Below, one piece after another: positions 34,406-42,431 of a stretch of DNA of 64,000 bases. The DNA comes from Natrinema salifodinae (lineage in GTDB: Archaea > Halobacteriota > Halobacteria > Halobacteriales > Natrialbaceae). The notes beneath the pieces are model-generated. The model was not told the origin of the DNA. It did no database searches and saw only the letters and a list, made by a program, of their open reading frames with translations. The translations under genes and the position numbers were made by a program. Position 1 is the stretch's first letter, and every line of letters begins with the position of its first letter. Where the stretch lies: contig NZ_FOIS01000002.1 of NCBI RefSeq assembly GCF_900110455.1, positions 806,001 through 870,000 of the forward strand. Reading direction: 5' to 3'.

Positions 34406-36589
34406 TCAGTCGTCGCCCGCGGGATCGGCCGGCTCGCCGAGCGGTTCGACGTCGACGTCGATCTCCGCGGCGGCGGCCTTGTACTCGGGAATCTTCGCCC
34501 GCTCGTCGAGTACGTGGTTCGTGAGCTTGTTCGCCGAGGCGGCGGCGAAGTGCGGCGTCGTCCAGACTACGCCCTCCTTGGTGTCCTCGGTGACGTGGGC
34601 CTCGAGCGTGATCTCGCCGCGGCGGGAACTGAGCCGGACGTACTCGCCGTCCTCGATGCCGTACCGGTCGGCGTCTGCGGGGTGGACGTCGACGAAGTTC
34701 TCCGGGGTCTGGCGGTTGAGCGTCGACGACCTGGTGCTCATCGTCCCGGTGTTGTAGTGTTCCTCGAGTCGCGCCGTCGTGAGGATCAGCGGGTACTCCT
34801 CGTCCGGCGTCTCCGCCGGGGGCTGGTGCTCGACGCCCTCGATGTGCCCGAGCCCGCTCTCGGTGTCGAACTCCTCGGCGTAGAGGTACGGATCGCCCTC
34901 GTCGCCGGGCTCGTAGCAGGGCCAGTGTAGGCCCCCCTTGCCGAGGCGGTCGTAGGTCATCCCGTGGTAGATAGGACAGACCTGGCGAAGTTCCTCGAAG
35001 ACCGCTTCGGGATCGTCGAAGTCGAACCCACCGCCGGACCCCGTCCGGCTCTCCGAGGAACCTCGGTCCTCGCTCTCGTCAAAGAGACGCGTCCCGACCT
35101 CGCTCAGAATTTCGAGGTCGTGCTTGGTGTTCTCGTGGACTTTCCCGACGCCGCGCATCCGCTGGACGCGGCGGTCGGTGTTGGTGACGGTGCCGCCGCG
35201 CTCGGCCCAGGTCGTCGCCGGCAGGATCACGTCGGCGTACTCCGCGGTCTCGGTGGGGAAGATGTCCTGGACGACCACGAACTCGAGATCCTTGAGCCGC
35301 TCGGCGACGCTGTTGGCGTCGGGCTCGCTCATCACGGGATTCTCGCCCATGACGTACAGCCCCTTGATCGAGTCGCCGGCCTCGTAGGAGATCTCGACGT
35401 TCGTGAGCCCCGGCTCGTCGGGGACCTCGAAGCCCCAGACCTCCTCGACGGACTCGCGAGCCTCGTCGTCGTCGACGAGCTGGTAGCCGGGGAGTACGTT
35501 CGGCATCGCGCCGACGTCGCTGGTCCCCTGGACGTTGTTCTGGCCGCGCAGCGGGTTGACGCCGGTGCCGGGCCGGCCGAGGTTGCCCGTGATCAGCGCC
35601 AGGTTGATCTCGTTTTGCACGTTGTCGACGCCGCAGGCGTGCTGGCTCATCCCCATTCCGGTGAAGATGGCCGCGTTGTCGGCCGTGGCGTACTTCTCCG
35701 CGGCCAGTTCGATGTCCTCGAGCGGGACGCCGCACTCCTCGGCCGCGGCCTCCTTGTCGAAGCCCTCGAGGGTCTCTACGAGGTCCGCGAACCCCTCAGT
35801 GCGCTCTTCGATGAACGCCTCGTCGATCCAGCCCTCGTCGGGGTTTTCCTCGTGTTTCTCGAGGATCGTCTTGAGGACGATGTTCAGCAGCGGGATGTCC
35901 GTCCCCGGATTCAGCTGGAGGTGCATGTGGCGGTCGCTGTCGTCGATCCCGAACGACCGCGTCGTCTTGTTCGCGTGCGGGTCGACCTGGATGACCGTCG
36001 CGCCGTCCAGCACCGCCTGGCGGAAGTACTGGCTGTTGGCGATCGGGTGTTGCTCGCCCGGGTTCGCCCCCTGAATCCAGAAGACGTCGGCCTCCTCGCG
36101 GAGGTCGCGCATGCTGTTGGTCATCGCGCCCGCGCCGAGGCTGGTCCGCAGCGCCCAGACCGTCGAGGCGTGGCACATCCGCGTGCAGTTGTCGACGTTG
36201 TTGGTGCCGTAGCGCCTGGCGAGCTTCTGGAGGAGGTAGTTCTCCTCGTTCATCGTCTTCGAGGAGCCGAAAAAGCCCATCGCGTCCGGGCCGTACTCCT
36301 CGCGGATGCGCTCGAGTTCGTCGACGACGTACTCGAAGCACTCCTCCCAGGTGGCCTCGCGGAACTCGCCGTCCTCCTTTAGCAGCGGGTCGGTGAGCCG
36401 ATCCTCGTGGTCGATCACCTCCGTCGCCGCGCCGCCCTTGATACAGACGCGCCCCTCGTTGACCGGCGCGTCGCCCCACGGCATAAATCGGACGTCGCTC
36501 GGTTCCTCGCCCTGTTGGATCTGGATGCCGCACCCGACCCCGCAGTACGGACAGATCGTCTTGACTGGATCTTGCTGATCACTCGACAT
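34406..36589 (-). CDS. fdhA: molybdopterin formate dehydrogenase alpha subunit
   Basis: A 727-aa DMSO-reductase-family enzyme that oxidises formate to CO2 using bis-MGD. The N-terminal [4Fe-4S] site is C-P-Y-C-G-V-G-C (Cys 13, 16, 20) plus Cys about 49. The catalytic ligand is probably Cys about 139 in T-R-M-C-H-A-S-T. W-I-Q-G-A-N-P-G and R-G-Q-N-N-V-Q-G-T-S-D-V-G fit FdhF-type enzymes, and the C-terminal cofactor-binding beta-barrel follows. There is no Tat signal, so it is cytosolic. No beta or gamma subunit lies nearby, so the acceptor is unknown. Codons near residue 510 include a paired-hairpin insert (35033-35066). mobA is 0.8 kb away on the other strand. Confidence 0.88.
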   Translation of the reverse strand: MSSDQQDPVKTICPYCGVGCGIQIQQGEEPSDVRFMPWGDAPVNEGRVCIKGGAATEVIDHEDRLTDPLLKEDGEFREATWEECFEYVVDELERIREEYGPDAMGFFGSSKTMNEENYLLQKLARRYGTNNVDNCTRMCHASTVWALRTSLGAGAMTNSMRDLREEADVFWIQGANPGEQHPIANSQYFRQAVLDGATVIQVDPHANKTTRSFGIDDSDRHMHLQLNPGTDIPLLNIVLKTILEKHEENPDEGWIDEAFIEERTEGFADLVETLEGFDKEAAAEECGVPLEDIELAAEKYATADNAAIFTGMGMSQHACGVDNVQNEINLALITGNLGRPGTGVNPLRGQNNVQGTSDVGAMPNVLPGYQLVDDDEARESVEEVWGFEVPDEPGLTNVEISYEAGDSIKGLYVMGENPVMSEPDANSVAERLKDLEFVVVQDIFPTETAEYADVILPATTWAERGGTVTNTDRRVQRMRGVGKVHENTKHDLEILSEVGTRLFDESEDRGSSESRTGSGGGFDFDDPEAVFEELRQVCPIYHGMTYDRLGKGGLHWPCYEPGDEGDPYLYAEEFDTESGLGHIEGVEHQPPAETPDEEYPLILTTARLEEHYNTGTMSTRSSTLNRQTPENFVDVHPADADRYGIEDGEYVRLSSRRGEITLEAHVTEDTKEGVVWTTPHFAAASANKLTNHVLDERAKIPEYKAAAAEIDVDVEPLGEPADPAGDD
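35033..35066. repeat. paired perfect hairpins inside the formate dehydrogenase gene
   Basis: The first hairpin has arms GCCGGAC and GTCCGGC with a CCC loop (35033-35049). Three bases later the second has arms CCGAGG and CCTCGG with an AA loop (35053-35066). On the coding strand the region reads R-G-S-S-E-S-R-T-G-S-G-G, a small-residue linker. The same two-hairpin architecture is found in the aldehyde oxidoreductase gene at 48348-48386. Confidence 0.75.
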
Positions 36590-36766
36590 TGGCTATTGAT
36601 CCCCGTTAGCACAACCCACTACGTTATCGTGTATGAGGTTTTCTACCGTACTCGCGGTATGTAGCGGCGAGCGATGGATCGCTCCGGCGGAGTGCGACGA
36701 GAATCGCCGCTCGCGGGAGGAGAATCGGGGAAACGCTGACGACGGTCCGTGCGAGATAGTCGCACG

Positions 36767-37327
36767 ATGGAGCTGAGTCGTTCGCTCGTCGCAGCGAAAG
36801 CCCGTGAATACCGAGAGAATGAGCCGCTGGACACGGTCGAACGGGAACAGATCGAGACGCTCCCAGCGGCGTTCGCGTCGGGCGAGTACGGCCGGCGGGA
36901 CGCGGCCTGGGTCGTCAGGTGGTACTACCGGCGGTTCCTGGGCGACTACCCCGACCGGGAGCGCCGGGCGGCGGAGGAGGCGTTTCGGGAGAACGACTTC
37001 GAGGCCGTCCGGGCAGCGATCGCGGACGCCGTCGCCGCAACTGACGCCGCGACGGGACTCGATCGGCTGACCGACCTCGACGCGGTCGATGTCCCCGTCG
37101 CGTCCGCGTTCCTCGCGTTCATCGAGCCGGACGAATACGTCGTCGTCGGCCCCCGCGTGTGGGCGACGCTCCGTGAGGCCGGCGAACTCGACCGGTCCTA
37201 CCCGGATCCGCCGTCGGTTCCGGCGTACGAGGACTACCTCGAGCGGTGTCGAGCGCTCGCCGATCGCTTCGACTGCGACCTCCCGTCGCTGTATCGTGCG
37301 CTGTGGCGCCTGGCGTCGTCGGAGTGA
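36767..37327 (+). CDS. hypothetical helical protein, possibly helix-hairpin-helix glycosylase-like
   Basis: A 186-aa helix-rich cytosolic protein. W-V-V-R-W-Y-Y-R-R-F-L-G near residue 48, D-V-P-V-A-S-A-F-L-A-F-I-E-P-D-E-Y near 108 and V-V-V-G-P-R-V-W-A-T-L-R near 125 recall the OGG-like HhH fold, in which a buried helix contacts a small ligand or DNA. The similarity is faint and from memory. Start at the ATG 36767. It lies between fdhA and mobA without obvious coupling. Confidence 0.55.
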   Translation: MELSRSLVAAKAREYRENEPLDTVEREQIETLPAAFASGEYGRRDAAWVVRWYYRRFLGDYPDRERRAAEEAFRENDFEAVRAAIADAVAATDAATGLDRLTDLDAVDVPVASAFLAFIEPDEYVVVGPRVWATLREAGELDRSYPDPPSVPAYEDYLERCRALADRFDCDLPSLYRALWRLASSE

Positions 37328-37402
37328 CGAGTCCGAACGAGGCGAAGCGATTCGTGACGACGCGACCGGAGGCTTTTGCCCCCGCTGGACGAACCGTCGA
37401 GT

Positions 37403-38044
37403 ATGACCCCCAAAACCGGGCGCGACGAGCGGACGGGCCTGATCGTCGCCGGCGGCCACTCGACCCGCTTTGGCGACGAGGACAAGGCCGTCGCCGAACT
37501 CGCTGGCACGCCGATGATCCGCCGGGTCGTCGATCGGATCGAGCCGGCGGTCGACGAGTTCGTGATCAACTGCCGGGAGGATCAGGTGCCGGCGATCCGG
37601 GACGCGCTCGACGGCGGGCCGGCGGCGTCGTTCGCGGTCGATCCGATCCCCGACCGCGGACCGATGGCGGGCATCATGACCGGGCTGCGCGAGACCGCGA
37701 CCGAGTACGCCGTCATCGTCGCCTGTGACATGCCCTTCGTCGAACCGGATCTCGTCGACCACCTCTTCGAGCGCGCGGCGGGCCGCGACGCCGCGGTCCC
37801 GCGGCTCGACGACCAGTGGTTCCAGACCACCCAGGCCGTCTACCGGGCCGAGCCGATGGCTGCGGCCTGCGAGCGCGCGCTCGAGCGCGACGAGCGCCGG
37901 ATCGTCGAACCGCTGTTCGACCTCGATTACGTCGTCGTCGACGAGGACGAGGTCCGCGAGTACGCCGCGCTCGAAACGTTCGAGAACGTCAATACCCGCG
38001 AGGAGTTCGACGACGCGACCGCGCGACTCGGCGGTGAGGTGTGA
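37403..38044 (+). CDS. mobA: molybdenum cofactor guanylyltransferase
   Basis: MobA adds GMP to molybdopterin, forming the MGD cofactor that DMSO-reductase-type enzymes such as the adjacent formate dehydrogenase require. The 213-aa protein has the nucleotidyltransferase signature G-L-I-V-A-G-G-H-S-T-R-F-G-D-E-D-K-A near residue 12, G-P-M-A-G-I-M-T-G-L near 86, and V-A-C-D-M-P-F-V near 106, with the metal-binding Asp. The ATG at 37403 gives the usual start. Confidence 0.9.
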   Translation: MTPKTGRDERTGLIVAGGHSTRFGDEDKAVAELAGTPMIRRVVDRIEPAVDEFVINCREDQVPAIRDALDGGPAASFAVDPIPDRGPMAGIMTGLRETATEYAVIVACDMPFVEPDLVDHLFERAAGRDAAVPRLDDQWFQTTQAVYRAEPMAAACERALERDERRIVEPLFDLDYVVVDEDEVREYAALETFENVNTREEFDDATARLGGEV

Positions 38045-38112
38045 GTCGGCGGTCGCAGTTCGATGGGCGACGAGTCGACACCGGGGACGATCGGTCCGTC
38101 TCGCGAGCCGAG

Positions 38113-38131
38113 AATGGATGTGACATTCATT
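38113..38131. promoter_or_regulatory. 19-bp palindromic operator over the DUF4242 promoter
   Basis: The sequence fits AATGnATGTnACATnCATT, symmetric at all 16 paired positions apart from the marked spacers. It ends 31 bases before the ATG at 38163 and abuts the likely TATA (cattatcat). A dimeric repressor bound here would block transcription. Because the gene product is a DUF4242 (metal-binding-type) protein, a metal-responsive regulator is plausible. Confidence 0.6.
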
Positions 38132-38162
38132 ATCATGGGCGGCAAACGGCCGGTCGGACCAC

Positions 38163-38477
38163 ATGACCGACCAGGCGACCACCGACGAGGACCTGACCGA
38201 CTTCCTGATCCTGCGATCGCTCGACGAACCGATCACCGCGGACGAACTCGAGGCCGCCGGCGAGCAGTCCGGCCAGGCGCTCTCGGAACTGCGCGACGAG
38301 GACGTCGCCATCCGCTGGGTCGAATCGGAAGTGATGACCGACGAGGACGGCCGGGTTACGGGCACGTTCTGTCACTACCGGGCCGAGGGCGAAGACGCGA
38401 TCCGCGAGCACGCCGATCGGGCCGGACTGCCCGCGACCCGAATCGATCGACGCGGAGCACCCCTCGAGGGGGAGTGA
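38163..38477 (+). CDS. DUF4242-family protein (putative metal-binding)
   Basis: A 104-aa ferredoxin-like protein. D-F-L-I-L-R-S-L-D-E-P-I-T-A-D-E-L at the start, I-R-W-V-E-S-E-V-M-T-D near 47, G-T-F-C-H-Y-R-A-E-G-E-D-A-I-R-E-H-A near 66 and A-G-L-P-A-T-R-I near 86 fit DUF4242. One studied member (Streptomyces SCO4226) binds nickel. The Cys-His pair in F-C-H-Y may be a ligand. It is preceded by a palindromic operator and followed 257 bp later by a CobW metallochaperone. Confidence 0.75.
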   Translation: MTDQATTDEDLTDFLILRSLDEPITADELEAAGEQSGQALSELRDEDVAIRWVESEVMTDEDGRVTGTFCHYRAEGEDAIREHADRAGLPATRIDRRGAPLEGE

Positions 38478-38734
38478 GCGGCGGCGAAAACGGAGCGGAC
38501 GGGTGAACTACTTGCCGCTGAGCGCGCCGACCGCGTCGAGCCGTGACTGTCGAGGGAGCGGCCCTGCTCCTCCGCGGAATCGACGACGTACTCGACGGGC
38601 TGGCGCTCACCGCCTCGGACGAGGAACCGTCTCGGGGCCGTTCCTGAATCCGTGCAGAACCGTCTCCGCCCGATACAGTCGGTGCGGTTCGCCCGGTCAC
38701 TTAGTACCGTCCCCGTCGTGGTATCTGACACCGT

Positions 38735-39835
38735 ATGGCTCACAACAACAGAATTCCCGTAACCGTCGTCAGCGGCTACCTCGGCGCGGGGAAGACGACG
38801 CTGATCAACCACGTACTGTCGAATCCGGGGGATCGGCGGGTAGCGGTGATCGTCAACGATATGGGGGAAGTGAATATCGACGCGGAACTGATCGCGCGAA
38901 CCAACGACGACGAGGGCATCGTGGACCTCTCGAACGGCTGCATCTGCTGTCGGTTACAGGGGGATCTCCTCGCGGAAGCGGCCCAGTTGGCCGAAAGCCG
39001 AACGTTCGACTACCTGCTGGTCGAATCCTCGGGGATTAGCGAACCGATTCCCGTCGCGCAAGTATTCACCGAGGGAACGGACGAGAGCGACGTGGACCCG
39101 ACGAGCCTGTTCCGGTTGGACACGATGGTGACCGTCCTCGACACCTACGGGTTCTGGAAGGAGTTCGACGCCGGGGAGCAGTTGCCGGAGGGCGCTCAAC
39201 CCGACGAAGATAGGCCATTGAGCGAGGTCCTCGTCGAGGGGATCGAGTTCTGCGACGTCTTGCTCCTCAACAAGTCCGACATGGTTCCGGACGACGTCCT
39301 CGAGGAGATCGAAGCGGTCGTCGAGACCCTCCAGCCGCGGGCGAAGCGACTCCGAACGACCTACTCCGAGGTGGATCCGGACGTCATCCTCGACACCGGC
39401 CAGTTCGACTTCGCGACGGCGAAACGCTCCCAGGGGTGGAAACGCCACCTGCGCGGAGAAGGACACGACCACGACGCGGGACCGAGCACGGCCGAACGGC
39501 ACGGCGTTTCGTCGTTCGTCTTCCGATCCGACCGACCGTTCCACCCGGAGCAACTCGCCGCCTGGCTCGAGGACTGGGACGGCGCGATTATTCGAGCGAA
39601 AGGCGTCTGCCACGTCGCGAACCGCGACGAGGTGATCGGCGTCAGCCAGGCTGGGCCGTCCGTCAGGGCGGGCCCGATCGGCGAGTGGCGGCCGGACGAC
39701 GACCGGCGCACGCGGCTGGTGTTCATCGGCCGGGAGATGAACGAAGATCGAATTCGGACGGAACTCGAGGCATGTTTGGTCGAGGGTCCCGACCCGGAGA
39801 CGGTGGACGCGGCGGCCGATCCGTTCCCGCTGTAG
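38735..39835 (+). CDS. CobW/COG0523-family GTP-dependent metallochaperone
   Basis: A 366-aa P-loop GTPase that delivers zinc or another metal to client proteins. Walker A is G-Y-L-G-A-G-K-T-T-L. The family metal motif C-x-C-C is present as S-N-G-C-I-C-C-R. The GTP-specificity motif is L-L-N-K-S-D. A His-rich stretch G-H-D-H-D-A-G lies before the CobW C-terminal domain (about 260-350). Neighbouring zinc microproteins at 39853 and 40271 and the DUF4242 gene suggest a small metal-homeostasis group. Confidence 0.9.
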   Translation: MAHNNRIPVTVVSGYLGAGKTTLINHVLSNPGDRRVAVIVNDMGEVNIDAELIARTNDDEGIVDLSNGCICCRLQGDLLAEAAQLAESRTFDYLLVESSGISEPIPVAQVFTEGTDESDVDPTSLFRLDTMVTVLDTYGFWKEFDAGEQLPEGAQPDEDRPLSEVLVEGIEFCDVLLLNKSDMVPDDVLEEIEAVVETLQPRAKRLRTTYSEVDPDVILDTGQFDFATAKRSQGWKRHLRGEGHDHDAGPSTAERHGVSSFVFRSDRPFHPEQLAAWLEDWDGAIIRAKGVCHVANRDEVIGVSQAGPSVRAGPIGEWRPDDDRRTRLVFIGREMNEDRIRTELEACLVEGPDPETVDAAADPFPL

Positions 39836-39852
39836 CCGCTATCCGCACGGCC

Positions 39853-40011
39853 CTACAGCTCCAGCTCGTCGCTGAGTTCCTCCCAGGACTCGTGAAAGCC
39901 GTGGGTCGACCGATCTGTCGTCCGGTCGGGGAGGGCGTTCTGATAGATGTCGTCGTACTCGAGCAACCGCGTCCAACCGTCGTGAAAGGAGTAGTTGCAG
40001 TACTGGCACAT
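39853..40011 (-). CDS. 52-aa CxxC microprotein
   Basis: A minus-strand frame from the ATG at 40011 encodes 52 residues: C-Q-Y-C-N at 2-6, H10, then acidic and aromatic residues, with H-G-F-H-E-S-W at 37-43 and an acidic tail. CxxC plus several His suggests a zinc site. It is convergent with the CobW gene, only 17 bp from its stop. No family recognised. Confidence 0.6.
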   Translation of the reverse strand: MCQYCNYSFHDGWTRLLEYDDIYQNALPDRTTDRSTHGFHESWEELSDELEL

Positions 40012-40270
40012 GCATCCGGCTACGTCGGTCGACGGTATACCCGTTTCTCCGATCGAGCGGCCGGCGAGATCGCGGGCACCTCACTCATTCCGGAGCGCGA
40101 CGGGGCATCCTCGACGGTACCGAATCGTGATCGAAACCCGCTATCGGAACGGACGGCGATCGGACTCGCTCGGATCGCAAGCAACAGGGCGAAGTTGTGG
40201 CAGCATCGAACGCGAGTGACCACCGGATGCGCCGGACGAGCGACGACCTTCCGAGGGAGTGATGAGGAGC

Positions 40271-40432
40271 ATGAATCGAAGAGGCGAATACGTCAGTAGC
40301 GCGGACGACACGATCGAGCGTGAGTGCGATCACTGCGAGTGGCACGCGGTTGCGGGGTCCTACCCGGAACTGATCAAACGGTATCAGGATCACCTTCGCG
40401 ACGAACACCCGACAACGTGGCTACGGAGCTGA
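40271..40432 (+). CDS. 53-aa C2H2 zinc-finger microprotein
   Basis: A 53-residue protein with E-C-D-H-C-E at 18-23 and H-L-R-D-E-H at 41-46, a classical C-x2-C ... H-x4-H zinc finger with an aromatic helix (Y-P-E-L-I-K-R-Y-Q-D) before the His pair. Two ATGs (40262, 40271) are in frame. It is divergent from the 39853 gene across 259 bp in which nothing else is seen. Confidence 0.65.
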   Translation: MNRRGEYVSSADDTIERECDHCEWHAVAGSYPELIKRYQDHLRDEHPTTWLRS

Positions 40433-40516
40433 AGCCGCGCTCGCTCGCGTACCGAGCAGGGTCTCGGTCCGTTCGGTCCCGAAACGCGGCTCCGATCGGA
40501 GCCGCCGTCGAACCGG

Positions 40517-41683
40517 TTACGGTTCGAGCAAGACTTTGATGACGCCTTCTTCGCGCTCGTCGAACTTCTCGTACATCTCCGGCGCCTGCTCGAGGTCGAC
40601 GCGGTGGGAGACGACCCAGCTGGGGTCGGCGCGCCCCTCGATGATCATGTCTCGCAGCTCCCGATTGTACTGCTTGACGTTCGTCTGGCCGGTACCCAGC
40701 TTCAGTCCCTTCTCGAAGGCCTTGCCGAAGTCGATCCCGAGTCGGCCCTGGGCCGCCATCTCGTCGGGAGCGCCGGGGTCCGACGGGACGTACAGTCCCG
40801 GAATGCCGAGATTGCCGGTCGGACGGATGGTCTGGATGAGCTGGTTGAGTACGATCGCGGGGTTTTCTCGGGCCGGATCGTAGGCGTCGTCGGTCGGATC
40901 GGTCTCGGGGTCGATCGCTTGATACCCGACGGCGTCGACGCCCGCGTCCACGCCGCCGCCGTGGGCGTCTTTGATCTGTTCGACGGGATCGCTCTCCTCG
41001 AAGTTGATCGGGCGGGCGTCGCAGTGGTCTTCGGCCAACTCGAGGCGACTCTCGACGCGGTCGACGACGTAGATCTCCGATGCGCCCTGGATCTTGGCGC
41101 TGTAGGCGGCCATCAGGCCGACGGGGCCGGCCCCGAAGATCGCGATCGATTCGCCCGGATCCAGGTTCGCGAGTCGGGTACCGTGCCATCCCGTCGGGAA
41201 GATGTCCGCGAGGAGCGCGAAGGCGTCCTCGTGTTCGTCGCCCTCCGGCAGTTTCAGCGCGTTGAAGTCGGCGTACGGCACCCGAAGTTTCTCGGCCTGG
41301 CCACCTTTGTACGGCCCCATCGCGACGTACCCGTACGCGCCGCCGGCGAAGCCGGGATTGACGTTGGTGCAGAAACCGGTGTAGCCGTTCTCACAGTTCC
41401 GACAGAACCCGCAGGCCACGTTGAACGGCATTACGACGCGGTCGCCCTCTTCGAGCGTCGTGACGGCGTCGCCGACCTCGCTCACGATTCCCTGGTTTTC
41501 GTGACCGAAGACGATCCCCGGATCGGCCGAGGTTCGCCCCTCGTACATGTGGAGATCCGAGCCACAGATGCACGTCGTCGTGATGTCGACGATAACGTCG
41601 TTCTCGTGTTCGATCTCAGGTTCATCGACCTCTTCGACGGCGACATCGTGCGGTCCCTGATATACGACGGCGTTCATTGACAT
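40517..41683 (-). CDS. zinc-dependent alcohol dehydrogenase, formaldehyde-dehydrogenase (FdhA) type
   Basis: A 388-aa medium-chain dehydrogenase. The catalytic zinc site is formed by C-I-C-G-S-D-L-H and F-G-H-E, and the structural zinc site by C-G-F-C-R-N-C ... G-F-C. The NAD fold is I-F-G-A-G-P-V-G-L-M-A. The longer insert near residues 225-300 and T-G-W-H-G-T-R-L are typical of the glutathione-independent formaldehyde dehydrogenase group, which oxidises aldehydes with tightly bound NAD. Start placed at M-S-M-N-A-V-V-Y. It is divergent from a GlcG/HbpS gene and 0.7 kb from the quinoprotein operon, so it could handle the aldehyde formed there. Confidence 0.85.
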   Translation of the reverse strand: MSMNAVVYQGPHDVAVEEVDEPEIEHENDVIVDITTTCICGSDLHMYEGRTSADPGIVFGHENQGIVSEVGDAVTTLEEGDRVVMPFNVACGFCRNCENGYTGFCTNVNPGFAGGAYGYVAMGPYKGGQAEKLRVPYADFNALKLPEGDEHEDAFALLADIFPTGWHGTRLANLDPGESIAIFGAGPVGLMAAYSAKIQGASEIYVVDRVESRLELAEDHCDARPINFEESDPVEQIKDAHGGGVDAGVDAVGYQAIDPETDPTDDAYDPARENPAIVLNQLIQTIRPTGNLGIPGLYVPSDPGAPDEMAAQGRLGIDFGKAFEKGLKLGTGQTNVKQYNRELRDMIIEGRADPSWVVSHRVDLEQAPEMYEKFDEREEGVIKVLLEP

Positions 41684-41842
41684 TTGGTATCGACCCTCAG
41701 TGAACCGTCCACAGACGCCGTTGTAAATGTTCGTGTGACTGCCGCCGTTCATCAACGCTCGTGTGACTGGAGAGTACCGCCGCTTGATGACTCCAAAATA
41801 TACTCACATCAATCGAATATATTATGTTTTTTACAATGGATA

Positions 41843-41850
41843 TTTATATT
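41843..41850 (+). promoter_or_regulatory. TATA box of the GlcG/HbpS gene
   Basis: tttatatt lies 26-33 bases before the ATG at 41876 in a long AT-rich spacer (41795-41860), the right place for a leaderless archaeal transcript. The same spacer must hold the promoter of the divergent dehydrogenase. Confidence 0.55.
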
Positions 41851-41875
41851 GCCTCATACTGTGGTAAGAGACCGC

Positions 41876-42295
41876 ATGGTTGATACAGTGAGTCTCGACA
41901 CGGCGAAGGAAATCATCGACGCGGCAGAGCAACGGGCGGCGGAGATCGACAATCCCATGGTGATCACGGTCGCGAATTCCGAGGGGAACCTTATCGCCCA
42001 ACACCGGATGGACGGCGCGTGGCTCGCGTCGGTCGATATTTCGCGAAACAAAGCCTACACGGCGGCCGCCCTGGACATGCCGACGCACGACCTGGCCGAT
42101 CCGACCCGACCGGGCGAATCGCTGTACGGCTTGCAGAACACCAACCAGGGACGGATGGTCATTTTCGGCGGCGGCTACCCGTTGATGCGAGACGGCGACG
42201 TCGTCGGGGCGATCGGCGTCAGCGGGGGCGCGGTCGAGCAGGACATGGACGTCGCGGAGTCGGGCGTCGACAAATTCGACGAACTCTCCGCGTAA
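41876..42295 (+). CDS. GlcG/HbpS-family protein (DUF336)
   Basis: A 139-aa protein of the GlcG/HbpS fold. T-A-K-E-I-I-D-A-A-E-Q-R-A near residue 8, V-I-T-V-A-N-S-E-G-N-L-I-A near 28, S-R-N-K-A-Y-T-A-A-A near 55, and G-G-G-Y-P-L-M-R-D-G-D-V-V-G-A-I-G-V-S-G-G near 98 are the family's hallmarks. Members bind haem or corrinoids, or are found in glycolate, diol and alcohol oxidation operons, including beside quinoprotein dehydrogenases. The ATG at 41876 fits the TATA spacing. Confidence 0.88.
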   Translation: MVDTVSLDTAKEIIDAAEQRAAEIDNPMVITVANSEGNLIAQHRMDGAWLASVDISRNKAYTAAALDMPTHDLADPTRPGESLYGLQNTNQGRMVIFGGGYPLMRDGDVVGAIGVSGGAVEQDMDVAESGVDKFDELSA

Positions 42296-42431
42296 CGGCC
42301 GCCTCGAGTTCGGCGGTCATCGATCTCCGGCACGGACGGCAGATTCGGCCGGTTCTCGACGCGTACCAGGCGCTCTACCGCGTTCGGATCGCACCGAAGA
42401 AAAGCGAGCGCCGCCGGGCGGAGAACCGGTA

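Noticed and set aside
34964-36382. 472-aa plus-strand frame over the formate dehydrogenase
   Set aside because: Antisense shadow: Val/Asp/Leu-rich without motifs, while the minus strand has complete cluster and cofactor motifs.
38543-38647. 34-aa GTG frame with coding-like residues between DUF4242 and CobW genes
   Set aside because: It has a plausible helix but no start context, no family and very short length. Could be a gene fragment; not listed as a feature.
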